64,000 bases of DNA, taken from the NCBI RefSeq assembly GCF_012927745.1, contig NZ_JABBKX010000005.1, positions 1 to 64,000 of the forward strand, given 5' to 3'. The notes under the pieces are model-generated. The model had not been told where the DNA came from, did no database searches, and worked only from the letters and a program-made list of their open reading frames with translations. Of this stretch, positions 7,496 through 18,032 are shown piece by piece (the stretch's first letter is position 1; every line of letters starts with the position of its first letter). The DNA comes from Neoroseomonas marina. GTDB lineage: Bacteria > Pseudomonadota > Alphaproteobacteria > Acetobacterales > Acetobacteraceae. Both the position numbers and the translations under genes were made by a program.

Positions 7496-9113
7496 GCCCG
7501 AGGTTCCGCTGGGCGAGGCGCATCCCCGCGATGTAGCCCCAGGCCATGTTCGGCCCGATCGTCGTGCCCGTGCCGACGTTGCGCGTCCCGATCGGGTTCG
7601 CCATCGCGATCCCAGCCGCGAACAGGCCGGGGATGACGCTGCCGTCGGGGCGCAGCACCTCGGCGCGCTCATTGGTCCGCGCACCGCCCTTGGTGCCGAG
7701 GATCGAGCGGTTGAACGGCATGGCGAGGAAGGCGGGCCGGGCGATCGGCTCGATCCCCGCGCGGCGGCGCTTGTCGCCCGCCGCGGCCGGGTCCGGGCGC
7801 GCGGGGCGGCCGAATTCCTCGTCCGCGCCGGCGATGGCGGCGGCGTTGAAGCGCGCGACGCTGTCCGCCAGCGCCGCCTCCGGCACGCCGATCTGCGCTG
7901 CGAGTCCCGCAAGGTCCGCCGCCTGGCGCAGCCAGCCCGGATCGGCCCGCGCGGCCCAGCGCGCCGGCGGCAGCCGATCCAGCAGCACCGAATCGCTGAT
8001 CACCCAGCAGGGCAGGTGCACGGGCTCCCCGGTCGCGGGGTCGCGGCGGTCGATCTGCTCGCCGATGTTGAAGGTGAGCTCGTTCACGAAGCGCCGGCCA
8101 TGCCGGTTCACCAGCATGGCGTTGGGTTCGGTGTGGAAGGGCACCGGCTGGGCCAGCACCTTGCCCTGGTAGCGCACGGGGATCGACGGCGTGATCGTCG
8201 CCTGGTCCATGCGCGCGAGCGCCGCGCCCGCCGCCTCGGCCATGCGCTGCCCGTCGCCGTCATGGGCGTCGGGGCTGCCGAGGTAATCCACCGGCCCGGG
8301 GAAGTGCCGCGCCATCAGCCTCGAATCCCATTCGAATCCGCCGGTCGCGATCACCACGCCGCGCCGGGCCGTCCAGCTCTCCCGCCGCCCCTTCCGTTCC
8401 ACCGTCGCGCCGGTGACGGCACCCGTCGCATCCTGCGTCAGCGCCACAGCCCGCGCGCCGAGCACGACATGCACCCCCGCATCGAGGCATCCCCGCAGCA
8501 GCCCGGTGACCAGCGCCGTCCCCTTCCCCCGCGCATTGGTGAGGAACCGCCAGACCAGCTGCGGCCAGAGCGACAGCGCCGTGCGGTAGGGCTTGTGATA
8601 GAGGTCGGTCGTCACCGCCTCGTGGTAGGTGAAGATCTCCGGGATGGTGGATCTCCGGATGCGGAAGGCGAAGCGCCCCGCCCGCCAGCGGCTGAGCGGC
8701 AGCGGCGACATCATCCGCCCCTGCGCCTTGGCCCCGGGCAGCGTCCGCAGCGGATCGGGTTCCGGCGTCAGCGCGAATTTCAGCGGCGTGCGCGCCTCCA
8801 CGAAGCGCAGCATGTCGGGGGCGGCGCGCACGAAGGCCTCCCACAGCGGCGCCTCGGTCTCGGCCCAGCCCTCCGGCGCGCCGGCGCGAATATAGGTCAG
8901 CGCCTCCTCGACGCTGTCCGCGATGCCGGCGGCCGCCGCGAGGTGGTTCGCCGGGATCCAGGTGCCCGCGCCGGACATCGCCGTGGTGCCGCCGACCCGG
9001 TCGGTCTTTTCCAGCACCACGACCGACAGCCCCTGCGCCGCCGCCGTCAGCGCCGCGACCAGCCCCGCCGAGCCCGAGCCGAGAACGAGCACATCCGTCG
9101 CGAATTCCGCCAT
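7485..9113 (-). CDS. FAD-dependent dehydrogenase of the fumarate reductase / ketosteroid dehydrogenase type
   Basis: This is a 542-residue flavoprotein. The N-terminal dinucleotide fold is DVLVLGSGSAGLVAAL (residues 7-22), followed by VVVLEKTDRVGGTTAMSG, the usual FAD-binding start of the fumarate reductase/KstD group. The C-terminal GTRNVGTGTTIGPNMAWG closes the FAD site. Such enzymes oxidise or reduce C-C bonds next to a carbonyl; the substrate here is unknown. ATG 9113 was chosen because the FAD motif follows within ten residues. An upstream extension to 9215 has no family resemblance and would overlap the divergent VOC gene. There is no signal peptide, so it is cytoplasmic. Confidence 0.88.
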   Translation of the reverse strand: MAEFATDVLVLGSGSAGLVAALTAAAQGLSVVVLEKTDRVGGTTAMSGAGTWIPANHLAAAAGIADSVEEALTYIRAGAPEGWAETEAPLWEAFVRAAPDMLRFVEARTPLKFALTPEPDPLRTLPGAKAQGRMMSPLPLSRWRAGRFAFRIRRSTIPEIFTYHEAVTTDLYHKPYRTALSLWPQLVWRFLTNARGKGTALVTGLLRGCLDAGVHVVLGARAVALTQDATGAVTGATVERKGRRESWTARRGVVIATGGFEWDSRLMARHFPGPVDYLGSPDAHDGDGQRMAEAAGAALARMDQATITPSIPVRYQGKVLAQPVPFHTEPNAMLVNRHGRRFVNELTFNIGEQIDRRDPATGEPVHLPCWVISDSVLLDRLPPARWAARADPGWLRQAADLAGLAAQIGVPEAALADSVARFNAAAIAGADEEFGRPARPDPAAAGDKRRRAGIEPIARPAFLAMPFNRSILGTKGGARTNERAEVLRPDGSVIPGLFAAGIAMANPIGTRNVGTGTTIGPNMAWGYIAGMRLAQRNLGPTP

Positions 9114-9202
9114 TGCCCCCGCCGATGGTGATGATCCGACCATTCCATTGGCACCGGATCGGCCGCGGCGCCAGATAGGCAGCACGGAAGGACACCCCAG
9201 CC

Positions 9203-9718
9203 ATGCCCGACACAATGCCCCAGCCCGCCGCCACCCGCCCCGCGATCCACCCCGGGACGCGCATCGGCCATGTCCACCTCAAGGTCGCCGATCTCGAGCG
9301 CGCCCTCGCCTTCTGGCGCGACGTCATCGGACTCGAGGAACAGCAGCGCTACGGGGACCAGGCCGTCTTCCTCTCGGCCGGCGGCTATCACCACCACATC
9401 GCGCTCAACACCTGGGAGAGCAAGGGCGGCGCCTGGCCGCCGCCGGGCACGACGGGGCTGTTCCACGTCGCGCTGGTCTACCCGGACCGCAAGGCGCTGG
9501 CCCAGGCGCTGCTGCGGCTGCTCGAAGCCGGATGGCCGCTCGAAGGCGCCTCCGACCACGGCGTGTCGGAAGCGCTCTACCTGCGCGATCCGGACGGCAA
9601 CGGCGTCGAGCTCTACCGCGACCGCCCCGAAGCCGAGTGGCCGCGCGACGCGGAAGGGAAGCTCGCGATGGTGACGCGCCGGCTCGACCTCAACGCCCTG
9701 CTGGCCGAGGCGAACTGA
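9203..9718 (+). CDS. VOC-family protein (glyoxalase / extradiol dioxygenase fold)
   Basis: This 171-residue protein has two beta-alpha-beta-beta-beta modules of the vicinal oxygen chelate fold: GHVHLKVADLERALAFW near residue 22 and GLFHVALVYPDRKALAQAL near residue 86. Likely metal ligands are H25, the histidine of FHVAL, and the glutamate of NGVELYRDRP. It resembles CatE-like predicted ring-cleaving enzymes more than glyoxalase I, but the reaction is not known. It is divergently arranged with the FAD dehydrogenase, 89 bases between starts, and the two may share a catabolic role. Weak SD-like GGAAGGA lies upstream. Confidence 0.82.
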   Translation: MPDTMPQPAATRPAIHPGTRIGHVHLKVADLERALAFWRDVIGLEEQQRYGDQAVFLSAGGYHHHIALNTWESKGGAWPPPGTTGLFHVALVYPDRKALAQALLRLLEAGWPLEGASDHGVSEALYLRDPDGNGVELYRDRPEAEWPRDAEGKLAMVTRRLDLNALLAEAN

Positions 9719-9796
9719 CGCGGATCCCCCCTCGCCAGGGCGGCGACGGGCGCTTTATGCTCACGTAACGTTTCCGTCAGCGTTGCCACGACCCGC

Positions 9797-10405
9797 ATGC
9801 CTCGCCTGCCCTGGCCCCTGGTGGGGCGCCGTTCTGTCCTCGCCGCGCCGCTCCTCCTCGCGGATTGCGCCACCGGCATCGGTGAGCCGCTGCCCGGCCC
9901 GCCGCGCGCGCGCGTGGTTCTGTTCCGCGGCATCGCCGAGATCTCCACCGGCCTCGACGACTTCGCCCGGCACCTGCGGGATGCCGGCTACAGCGCCTCG
10001 GTCCACAGCCACCTCGCCGGGGACCAGGTGGCCGAGCGGCTGCTGACCCTCGCGCGGCAGAACCGGCTGCCGCGGCCGCTGTGCATCGGCGGGCATTCGC
10101 TCGGCGCTGACACCGCGATCGACCTTTGCGGGGAGCTCTACGCCGCGCGGCTGGTGACCGACGGCCTCTTCACCCTCGACCCCGTGCTGGTCGGCACGGT
10201 GCCGCCCGGGCCGCGGCGGGTGACGAATTTCTACCAGGCGGGCAACGGCTTCGGCCGGCCGCTGGCGCCGCGACCGGGCTTCGACGGCGCGATCGAGAAC
10301 ATCAACCTCGCGGAGGTCCCGCGCCTCGGCCATTTCAACATGGATGCGAGCGCGCGGATCCAGCACGACATCGTCGATCGGATCAACGCGCTGCGGCGCG
10401 CCTAG
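9797..10405 (+). CDS. alpha/beta-hydrolase-fold lipoprotein, lipase-like
   Basis: This 202-residue protein has a nucleophile elbow GGHSLGAD (serine 101), typical of lipases and esterases of the alpha/beta-hydrolase fold. A likely acid is in FTLDPV near residue 128, and H175 in GHFNMD is a candidate catalytic histidine. The N-terminus has an RR pair and a hydrophobic stretch ending LLLADC, so cysteine 24 may be a lipoprotein lipidation site. The substrate is unknown. The stop codon overlaps the end of the convergent uup gene by four bases. The same short form occurs as an uncharacterised family in relatives, by my recollection rather than a search. Confidence 0.7.
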   Translation: MPRLPWPLVGRRSVLAAPLLLADCATGIGEPLPGPPRARVVLFRGIAEISTGLDDFARHLRDAGYSASVHSHLAGDQVAERLLTLARQNRLPRPLCIGGHSLGADTAIDLCGELYAARLVTDGLFTLDPVLVGTVPPGPRRVTNFYQAGNGFGRPLAPRPGFDGAIENINLAEVPRLGHFNMDASARIQHDIVDRINALRRA

Positions 10406-12210
10406 CCGGCTTCCTCGCGCAGCATCTCGAGTTCCAGCCAGCGTTCCTCGGCCGCGGAGAGGGCCGCCTGCGCGGCTGCCAGCGCCTCGGTCGCCTTGGC
10501 GAAGCCCGCGGGATCGCGCGCGTAGAAGCCGCCATCCGCGACCCTGGCGTCGAGCGTCGCGATCTCCTTGCCCAGCGCCTCCATGCGTGCCGGCAGCGTC
10601 TTGAGCTCGTGCTGCTCCTTCGCGTTCATGCGCACGCGCTTCGGGGGCGGCGGCGCGGCGCGCTCGGCCTTCAGCGTAGCGGCGGGCTTCGCGGCGGCCT
10701 CGGCCGCGCGGGCCTGCACGCCGTGGCCGCGCTGCGCGACCATGTCGGAATAGCCGCCGGCATATTCCTGCCAGCGCCCCTCCCCTTCCCAGGCGATGAC
10801 GCTGGTCACCGTGCGGTCGAGGAAATCGCGGTCATGGCTGACCAGGATAACCGTGCCGGCATACTCCGCGACGAGTTCCTGCAGCAGGTCCAGCGTCTCG
10901 AGGTCGAGGTCGTTGGTCGGCTCGTCCAGCACCAGCAGGTTCGACGGCCTGGCGAAGGCGCGCGCCAGCATCAGCCGTCCGCGCTCCCCGCCGGACAAGG
11001 CCAGGAGCGGCGTGCGCGCCTGCTCCGGCGTGAAGAGGAAGTCCTTCATGTAGCCGATGACGTGGCGCGGCTGGCCGTTGACGTGCACCTGGTCGCCGCG
11101 GCCCTCGGTCAGCGCCTCGGACAGCGTGATCGTGGGGTCGAGGCTCGCGCGCCGCTGGTCGAGCCCGACCATCTCGAGCCCGGTGCCGAGCCGCACCTCC
11201 CCCGCATCCGGTGCCAGCACGCCGATCAGCATGTTGAGCAGCGTCGTCTTGCCGGCCCCGTTCGGCCCGACGATGCCGATGCGGTCGCCGCGGATGATGC
11301 GCGTGGAAAAGTCCCGGACCACGAAACGCTCGCCGAAGGCCTTGGCGATGCCGTCCGCGGCGATGACGAGGTTGCCCGACCCCGCCGCCTCGGCCGCCGC
11401 CATCGTCACCCGTCCCGGCGCGGTCACGCGTTCCCGCCGCTTCGCGCGCAGCGTGTGCAGGTTCTCGAGCCGGCGGACATTGCGCTTGCGCCGGGCGGTG
11501 ACGCCGTAGCGCAGCCAGTGCTCCTCGCGGACGATCTTGCGGGCGAGCTTGTGCGCCTCGCGCTCCTCGTCCTCCAGCACCTGGTCGCGCCATTCCTCGA
11601 AATGCGCGAAGCCGCGTTCCAGGCGCCGCGTATTGCCGCGATCGAGCCAGACCATGGCGCGTGACAGCCGCTCGAGGAACCGCCGGTCGTGGCTGATCAG
11701 CACCAGCGCGGAATCGAGGGCGGCGAGCTCGCCTTCCAGCCATTCGATCGCGGGCAGGTCGAGATGGTTGGTCGGCTCGTCCAGCAGCAGGATGTCCGGC
11801 GACGGCGCCAGCGCGCGGGCCAGCGCGGCGCGGCGGGTCTCGCCGCCCGATAGCGCGGCGGGCTTCTCGGCCCCGGTCATGCCGAGCTGCTCGAGCAGGT
11901 AGCGCGCGCGATAGGGATCGTCCGCCGGCCCGAGCCCCGCCTGCACATAGGCCATGACGTTGGGGAAGGCCGAGAGATCGGGTTCCTGCTCCAGGTAGCG
12001 CAGGGTCGCCCCCGGCTGGACGAAGCGGGTGCCGCCCTCGGCCTCGATGAGGCCGGCGGCGACCTTCAGCAGGGTGGACTTGCCCGATCCGTTGCGCCCG
12101 ACCAGCGCCAGCCGCTCGCCGGGCGCGACGGACAGCGCCGCGCCCTCCAGCAGGCGGGTGCTGCCGAAGCCGTGGTGGATATCGGTGAGAAGCAACAGGG
12201 GCGGCGCCAT
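10402..12210 (-). CDS. uup: ABC-F family ATPase, Uup type
   Basis: This 602-residue soluble protein has two ATP-binding cassettes and no membrane segment. Cassette 1 has GRNGSGKS (38-45), signature LSGGETRRAAL and LLLDEPTNHLDL; cassette 2 has GPNGAGKTTLLN, LSGGERGRLML and VLDEPTNDLDLE. A charged linker with the ABC-F 'LARKIVREEHWLRYG' character joins them. The last 80 residues or so (KEQHELKTLPARMEAL...) form the coiled coil that marks Uup within the family. ABC-F proteins act on ribosomes; Uup is also linked to DNA transposon excision and to ribosome assembly in E. coli. ATG 12210 was chosen. It is convergent with the lipase-like gene and may be co-transcribed with the EamA transporter 32 bases upstream. 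Confidence 0.93.
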   Translation of the reverse strand: MAPPLLLLTDIHHGFGSTRLLEGAALSVAPGERLALVGRNGSGKSTLLKVAAGLIEAEGGTRFVQPGATLRYLEQEPDLSAFPNVMAYVQAGLGPADDPYRARYLLEQLGMTGAEKPAALSGGETRRAALARALAPSPDILLLDEPTNHLDLPAIEWLEGELAALDSALVLISHDRRFLERLSRAMVWLDRGNTRRLERGFAHFEEWRDQVLEDEEREAHKLARKIVREEHWLRYGVTARRKRNVRRLENLHTLRAKRRERVTAPGRVTMAAAEAAGSGNLVIAADGIAKAFGERFVVRDFSTRIIRGDRIGIVGPNGAGKTTLLNMLIGVLAPDAGEVRLGTGLEMVGLDQRRASLDPTITLSEALTEGRGDQVHVNGQPRHVIGYMKDFLFTPEQARTPLLALSGGERGRLMLARAFARPSNLLVLDEPTNDLDLETLDLLQELVAEYAGTVILVSHDRDFLDRTVTSVIAWEGEGRWQEYAGGYSDMVAQRGHGVQARAAEAAAKPAATLKAERAAPPPPKRVRMNAKEQHELKTLPARMEALGKEIATLDARVADGGFYARDPAGFAKATEALAAAQAALSAAEERWLELEMLREEAG

Positions 12211-12242
12211 GCGGCGTTACCTCGCCGCCCGCGCCGTCCGGG

Positions 12243-13166
12243 TCAACCTGCCCGCGCCACCGATCGGGCCAGCCAGGCCAGGATACGCCCGTCGATCAGC
12301 GCCAGGCCGGCCCCGATCAGCGCCATGCCGGCGACGTGCCGCGGTTCCAGCGTCTCGTCCAGGATCAGCATGCCGAGCACGATGGCGCTGACCGGCACCA
12401 GGAAGGTCACGAGCAGCAGGTTCACCGCGCCCGCCAGCGCCAGGATCCGGAAATACAGGACATAGGCGACCGCGGTGCAGAGGATGGCGAGGCCGACCAG
12501 GGCCCCGAGCGCCGCCGCCGAGGGCAGCGGCCGCTGCCAGGGCGCGTCTGCCGCCATGGCAAGGGGCACCATCAGCGCCGCCGCAACGGTCAACTGGCCG
12601 AGCGCCGCGTGCACCGGCATCACACCCACCCGGGCGAGCCGGCGGCCGAAGACCCCGGCGCAGGCATAGGACAGGGTCGCCGCCAGCATCGCGACGGTCG
12701 CCGGCAGCGAAGCGGTGGTCCCGCGCAGGACATCGAGGCCGCTCATCGCCGCGACGCCGGCGAAGCCCAGCAGCGCGCCGCCGAGCCGCGCCGGCGTGAT
12801 CCGCTCCTCCCGCACCGCGAGATGCGCCACCAGCACGCCCCAGAGCGGCGTCGTCGCATTCAGGATCGCCGCCAGGCCCGAGGGCAGGGTCTGCTGCGCC
12901 CAGACGATCAGCGAGAACGGCACCGCGTTGTTGAGCAGCCCCATGGCCGCGACCGCCGACCAGGCCGGAAGGCCGCGCGGCGGCGCGATGCCGAGCATCG
13001 GCAGGGCCACCCAGAGCATCGCCGCCGCCAGCCCCACCCGCGCGGCGACGATGGTGAGCGGAGGAACCTCCGTCACCGCGACGCCGACGAAGAAGAACGA
13101 CCCGCCCCACAGGACGGAGAGCAGCAGCAGGAGCAGCCAGGCGATTCTCGACATGCGGGACGACAT
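12243..13166 (-). CDS. EamA-family drug/metabolite transporter
   Basis: This 307-residue protein has ten predicted membrane helices in two repeated EamA halves; the second half begins near GTTASLPATVAMLAA. The glycine/proline-rich turns WGGSFFFVGVAV and LWGVLVAHL fit the family. These permeases export amino acids, nucleosides or other metabolites; the substrate cannot be inferred. ATG 13166 lets translation start MSSRMSRIAW; a second ATG four codons later is possible. It lies just upstream of uup on the same strand and just downstream of purA (68 bases). Confidence 0.9.
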   Translation of the reverse strand: MSSRMSRIAWLLLLLLSVLWGGSFFFVGVAVTEVPPLTIVAARVGLAAAMLWVALPMLGIAPPRGLPAWSAVAAMGLLNNAVPFSLIVWAQQTLPSGLAAILNATTPLWGVLVAHLAVREERITPARLGGALLGFAGVAAMSGLDVLRGTTASLPATVAMLAATLSYACAGVFGRRLARVGVMPVHAALGQLTVAAALMVPLAMAADAPWQRPLPSAAALGALVGLAILCTAVAYVLYFRILALAGAVNLLLVTFLVPVSAIVLGMLILDETLEPRHVAGMALIGAGLALIDGRILAWLARSVARAG

Positions 13167-13234
13167 CGCATGTCACCTGCGCACCGGACACTCCGCCCGT
13201 TGCGCCGGTGCGGCAGGCGCGCGCCGCCGCCGCC

Positions 13235-14524
<1,290 letters not shown>

Positions 14525-14528
14525 GAGG

Positions 14529-15668
14529 TCAGTCCTTCGTCACGACGGGGACGGGTGCGCCGTCCCTCAGTTCATGGGTGCAGCGCAGGCGCTGCGGCGT
14601 GTCATCGGGCGCGAGGGCCGCCACGGTGGCGAAGCCCTCGGCCCGGAAGGCGGCACCGTCGGCACCGACCGGAAGGAAAAGCCGCGGCTTGGGCGCCATC
14701 ACCGGCGCCGCGCGCAGCACGGCGTCGGGATAGAGCGACATGCCCGTCGCCGGCTCGTCGTTCTGCGAGACGTAGCGCCCGCCGCGGGCGAGCTCGCCCG
14801 ACATGCCCGGCCCGTAGATCGTGAAGGCGACCCCGGTGTGATAGCGGAAGCCGCGGAACTCCACCGGGTCGAGCGTGATCCGCAGCCCCGGCGCGCGGGC
14901 GGCGATCGCGGCCAGCACGGCGGCCGCATTCTCGGCGATGGCCTGGGCGGATTCGGGCAGCGCCGCGGCCTCGAGCGCAGCAAGCGCGCCGTCCGCCGGC
15001 CCGGTTGCCGCCATCAGGCCGGGCAGCACGGCGAGCGCGGCGTCCTGCCCCTGCACCAGCGCGGCGACGGCGGCGCTGTCCTTGCGATCGAGGGCGCGGG
15101 CGAGCCGCGTCCGGAGCACCGGGTCGACACCCGCGGCGTCGAGCAGCGCCGGCACCATGGTCGGCAGCGTCACGTCCAGGCTGACACCCGCGACCCCGAC
15201 GGCGGCCAACGCCTCGACCGCGACGACGGCGATCTCGCCATCCGCGGCCGGGGCCGCCCCGCCGATCAGTTCAACGCCGACCTGGGGCAATTGCCGCGAC
15301 GGCGCCAGTTGCGTCCCGCGGACCCGCAGCACCTGGCCGGCGTAGCACAGCCGAAGGGGCCGCGCCTGGGCGCCGAGCCTGGTCGCGGCGATGCGCGCGA
15401 CCTGCGGCGTGGTGTCCGCGCGCAGACCCATCATGCGTTGGCTGACCGGGTCCATCAGGCGGAAGGTCTGCTCGGCGACCGCAGCCCCGGACCCGGCGAG
15501 GAGGCTGTCCTCGAATTCGAGCAGCGGGGGCTTCACCCGCTCGTAGCCGTGGGAGGCGAAGACGCCCATCATCGCCTCGACCAGCGCGGCCTCGCGCTCG
15601 GCGTCGGGCGGCAGCAGGTCGGCAAGGCCCGCGGGCAGCAGGGCCGGATTGGGCAGGTCGTCGGTCAT
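14529..15668 (-). CDS. hisZ: ATP phosphoribosyltransferase regulatory subunit
   Basis: HisZ is a catalytically dead relative of histidyl-tRNA synthetase. It assembles with the short HisG and gives it histidine feedback control at the first step of histidine synthesis. The 379-residue protein has class II synthetase features: [18 protein letters not shown], the motif-2-like [24 protein letters not shown], and a late [11 protein letters not shown] 15668 ([11 protein letters not shown]) was chosen because the fold starts right after it; the frame stays open far upstream without family similarity. hisG is not in this window. It is the first gene of a hisZ-purA operon. Confidence 0.93.
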   Translation of the reverse strand: MTDDLPNPALLPAGLADLLPPDAEREAALVEAMMGVFASHGYERVKPPLLEFEDSLLAGSGAAVAEQTFRLMDPVSQRMMGLRADTTPQVARIAATRLGAQARPLRLCYAGQVLRVRGTQLAPSRQLPQVGVELIGGAAPAADGEIAVVAVEALAAVGVAGVSLDVTLPTMVPALLDAAGVDPVLRTRLARALDRKDSAAVAALVQGQDAALAVLPGLMAATGPADGALAALEAAALPESAQAIAENAAAVLAAIAARAPGLRITLDPVEFRGFRYHTGVAFTIYGPGMSGELARGGRYVSQNDEPATGMSLYPDAVLRAAPVMAPKPRLFLPVGADGAAFRAEGFATVAALAPDDTPQRLRCTHELRDGAPVPVVTKD

Positions 15669-15815
15669 GGCCGGCGGAGGGTGTGACAGGCGCGGCGGGC
15701 CGGGGCAACCCCCGCCCGCGGCAGGGCGCGCATGCCGAATCCGGACAATTCGCCGCACTTCCCGCCCGTGCTCCGGACCGACAGAATAGGCCCGCTGACG
15801 AAAGGAGATGCGATC

Positions 15816-16391
15816 ATGCGGCGTCGGACCCTGATGGCGGGCGCGACCCTGCTGGCCCTGGCGGCCTGCGCCGAAGTCGCGGGGCCGCCCGACTTCTCCT
15901 TCGGCGGCCAGGGCTTCCAGATCGACAACACCCGGCTGAACCTCGCCTATGCCGAGCGCAACCTCGGCGACATGAGCCGCTTCCGCGGCCAGCCCGCCGA
16001 AGCCGCCGCCGCCCTGGCCCAGTTCGAGGCCGCGGTCAGCGGCATGCGCAATCCGGACAACAATATCACCGTGACGCAGGTCGAGGCCGAACTGATCGCC
16101 AAGGCGATCCGGACCGAACGCGAAGCCCTCGGCATCCCGCTCTCCATTCCGCCCGGAGAGGTCGCGGCCGCCCTTGCAGATGCGGTGCCGCCGCTGGTCT
16201 CGGGCGACCAGGCCGGCATCCAGGCCGCCCTGTCGAACCACATTTTCACCTTCGGCCCGGCGCAGACGCTCGCGCGCCTGTCGAACCTGCCGCCGATGCC
16301 GGAACTGGAATCGGTCGCCCCGCTGCTGGCGACCTCGGCCGCCAGCGAGTGGAACCCCGGCGGGACCTTCGTCGTGCCCCACCGGCGCTGA
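15816..16391 (+). CDS. small predicted lipoprotein, unknown function
   Basis: This 191-residue secreted protein has the N-terminus MRRRTLMAGATLLALAAC, which ends in a lipobox with cysteine 18. ATG 15816 was chosen because AAAGGAG (15802-15808) sits at ideal distance; the ORF extends upstream without a ribosome-binding site. The mature part is mostly helical (NLAYAERNLGDMSRFRGQ, then repeated Ala-rich helices) with a phrase NNITVTQVEAELIAKAIRTE. I know of no named domain. It stands alone, divergent from hisZ and convergent with serA, and it is probably anchored in an envelope membrane. Confidence 0.7.
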   Translation: MRRRTLMAGATLLALAACAEVAGPPDFSFGGQGFQIDNTRLNLAYAERNLGDMSRFRGQPAEAAAALAQFEAAVSGMRNPDNNITVTQVEAELIAKAIRTEREALGIPLSIPPGEVAAALADAVPPLVSGDQAGIQAALSNHIFTFGPAQTLARLSNLPPMPELESVAPLLATSAASEWNPGGTFVVPHRR

Positions 16392-16402
16392 GACGCCCTT
16401 CC

Positions 16403-16426
16403 GGAACGCGCCGTCCGGCGCATTCC
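16403..16426. terminator. hairpin between convergent lipoprotein gene and serA
   Basis: GGAACGCGCC (16403-16412) can pair with GGCGCATTCC (16417-16426) apart from one mismatch, and the loop is four bases. It sits exactly between two convergent stop codons and could end both transcripts. It has no T-run. Confidence 0.45.
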
Positions 16427-16442
16427 GAGGTCCGGCGCCGGA

Positions 16443-18029
16443 TCAGAACGCCAGCGGCGTCGCCTGCACCACCAGCGGCAACCCCCGGATCCCGGACAGC
16501 ACGGTGTCCGGGATCGGGCCGTCGAGCCCGACCAGGCAGATCGCATCGCCCCCCGGCGCGGCGCGGCCGAGGTGGAAGGTCGCGATGTTGATCCCGGCAT
16601 CGGCGAGCGCCATGCCGAAGCGCCCGATGAAGCCCGGCTTGTCCTGATTCGTGACGTAGAGCATGTGCGGGGCGAAGTCGGCCTCGACCGAGATGCCCTT
16701 GATCTCCACCAGGCGCGCCTTGTTCTCGGCGAGCAGCGTGCCGGCGATCGACTTCTCGTAGCGGTCGGTCACCACCGTCAGGCGCACCAGCGTCTGGTAT
16801 TCGCCACTGCGCTCGACGGTCGTCTCCGCCACGTCGATGCCGCGCTGCTTCGCGAGCACCGGGGCATTGACCATGTTCACCGCGCCCATCAGCGGCGTCA
16901 GCACGCCGGCGAGCGCCGCGGCCGTCAGCGGCCGGCGGTTCAGTTCCGCCGCATGGCCTTCGTACTCGACCCGGATCGCCTTGATCGCGCCGTCCTGCGC
17001 CGCCGTCAGCTGCCCGGCCATGCCGCCGAGCAGCCGCACCAGCTCCATGTAGGGCTTGAGGCGGGGGGCTTCCTCCGCCGTCACGCTCGGCATGTTGATG
17101 GCGTTGGACACGGCGCCGGTCAGCAGGAAGTCCGCCATCTGGTCCGCCACCTGCAGGGCGACGTTCTCCTGCGCCTCGGCCGTCGCGGCCCCCAGGTGCG
17201 GGGTGCAGACGACGTTCTCGAGGCCGAAGAGCGGGCTGTCGGTCGCGGGCTCCGTCTCGAACACGTCGAGCGCGGCGCCGGCGAGGTGCCCGGACTTCAG
17301 TGCGTCGAACAGCGCGGCCTCATCCACCAGCCCGCCGCGCGCGCAGTTGATCAGCCGTGCGCCGGACTTCATGCGCGCGATGTTCTCGCGCGAGAGGATG
17401 TTCTTGGTCTGCTCCGTCAATGGCGTGTGCAGCGTGACGAAGTCGGCGCGGTGCAGCAGGTCGTGCAGTTCGACCTTCTCCACGCCGAGCTCGACGGCGC
17501 GCTTCTCCGACAGGAAGGGGTCGAAGGCGACGACCTTCATCTTCAGCCCCACCGCGCGGTCCGCGACGATGGAACCGATGTTGCCGCAACCGATCAGGCC
17601 GAGCGTCTTGCCGAACAGCTCGACGCCCATGAAGCGGTTCTTCTCCCACGTCCCGGCCTTGGTGGAGGTGGAGGCCTCCGGGATCTGCCGGGCGAGCGCG
17701 AACATCATCGCGATGGCGTGCTCGGCCGTGGTGATGGCGTTGCCGAAGGGCGTGTTCATCACCACGACGCCGCGCGCGGTCGCGGAGGTGACGTCCACAT
17801 TGTCAACGCCGATCCCGGCACGGCCGACCACCTTGAGGTTCGGCGCGGCTTCCATCAGCTCGCGCGTGACCTTGGTGGCGGACCGCACCGCGAGCCCGTC
17901 ATAGGCGCCGATGATCTCGCGGATCTCGGCGGGCTTGAGGCCCGGCTTGAAGTCCACCTCGATGCCGCGGTCCTTGAAGATCTGGACGGCAGCCGGCGAC
18001 AGCTTATCGGAAATGAGAACCTTCGGCAT
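16443..18029 (-). CDS. serA: D-3-phosphoglycerate dehydrogenase
   Basis: SerA oxidises 3-phosphoglycerate to 3-phosphohydroxypyruvate with NAD, the committed step of serine synthesis. It has 528 residues, the long form. An N-terminal D-isomer dehydrogenase pair has the Rossmann motif GLIGCGNIGS near 146, catalytic arginine in NCARGGLVDE, glutamate in FETEPA and histidine in PHLGAAT. An intervening ASB domain follows, and a final ACT domain of about 75 residues (ISVEADFAPHMLYVTNQDKPGFIG...) is where serine feedback normally binds. It starts three bases after serC ends, forming a serC-serA operon that covers steps one and two of the pathway. Confidence 0.97.
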   Translation of the reverse strand: MPKVLISDKLSPAAVQIFKDRGIEVDFKPGLKPAEIREIIGAYDGLAVRSATKVTRELMEAAPNLKVVGRAGIGVDNVDVTSATARGVVVMNTPFGNAITTAEHAIAMMFALARQIPEASTSTKAGTWEKNRFMGVELFGKTLGLIGCGNIGSIVADRAVGLKMKVVAFDPFLSEKRAVELGVEKVELHDLLHRADFVTLHTPLTEQTKNILSRENIARMKSGARLINCARGGLVDEAALFDALKSGHLAGAALDVFETEPATDSPLFGLENVVCTPHLGAATAEAQENVALQVADQMADFLLTGAVSNAINMPSVTAEEAPRLKPYMELVRLLGGMAGQLTAAQDGAIKAIRVEYEGHAAELNRRPLTAAALAGVLTPLMGAVNMVNAPVLAKQRGIDVAETTVERSGEYQTLVRLTVVTDRYEKSIAGTLLAENKARLVEIKGISVEADFAPHMLYVTNQDKPGFIGRFGMALADAGINIATFHLGRAAPGGDAICLVGLDGPIPDTVLSGIRGLPLVVQATPLAF

Positions 18030-18032
18030 CGG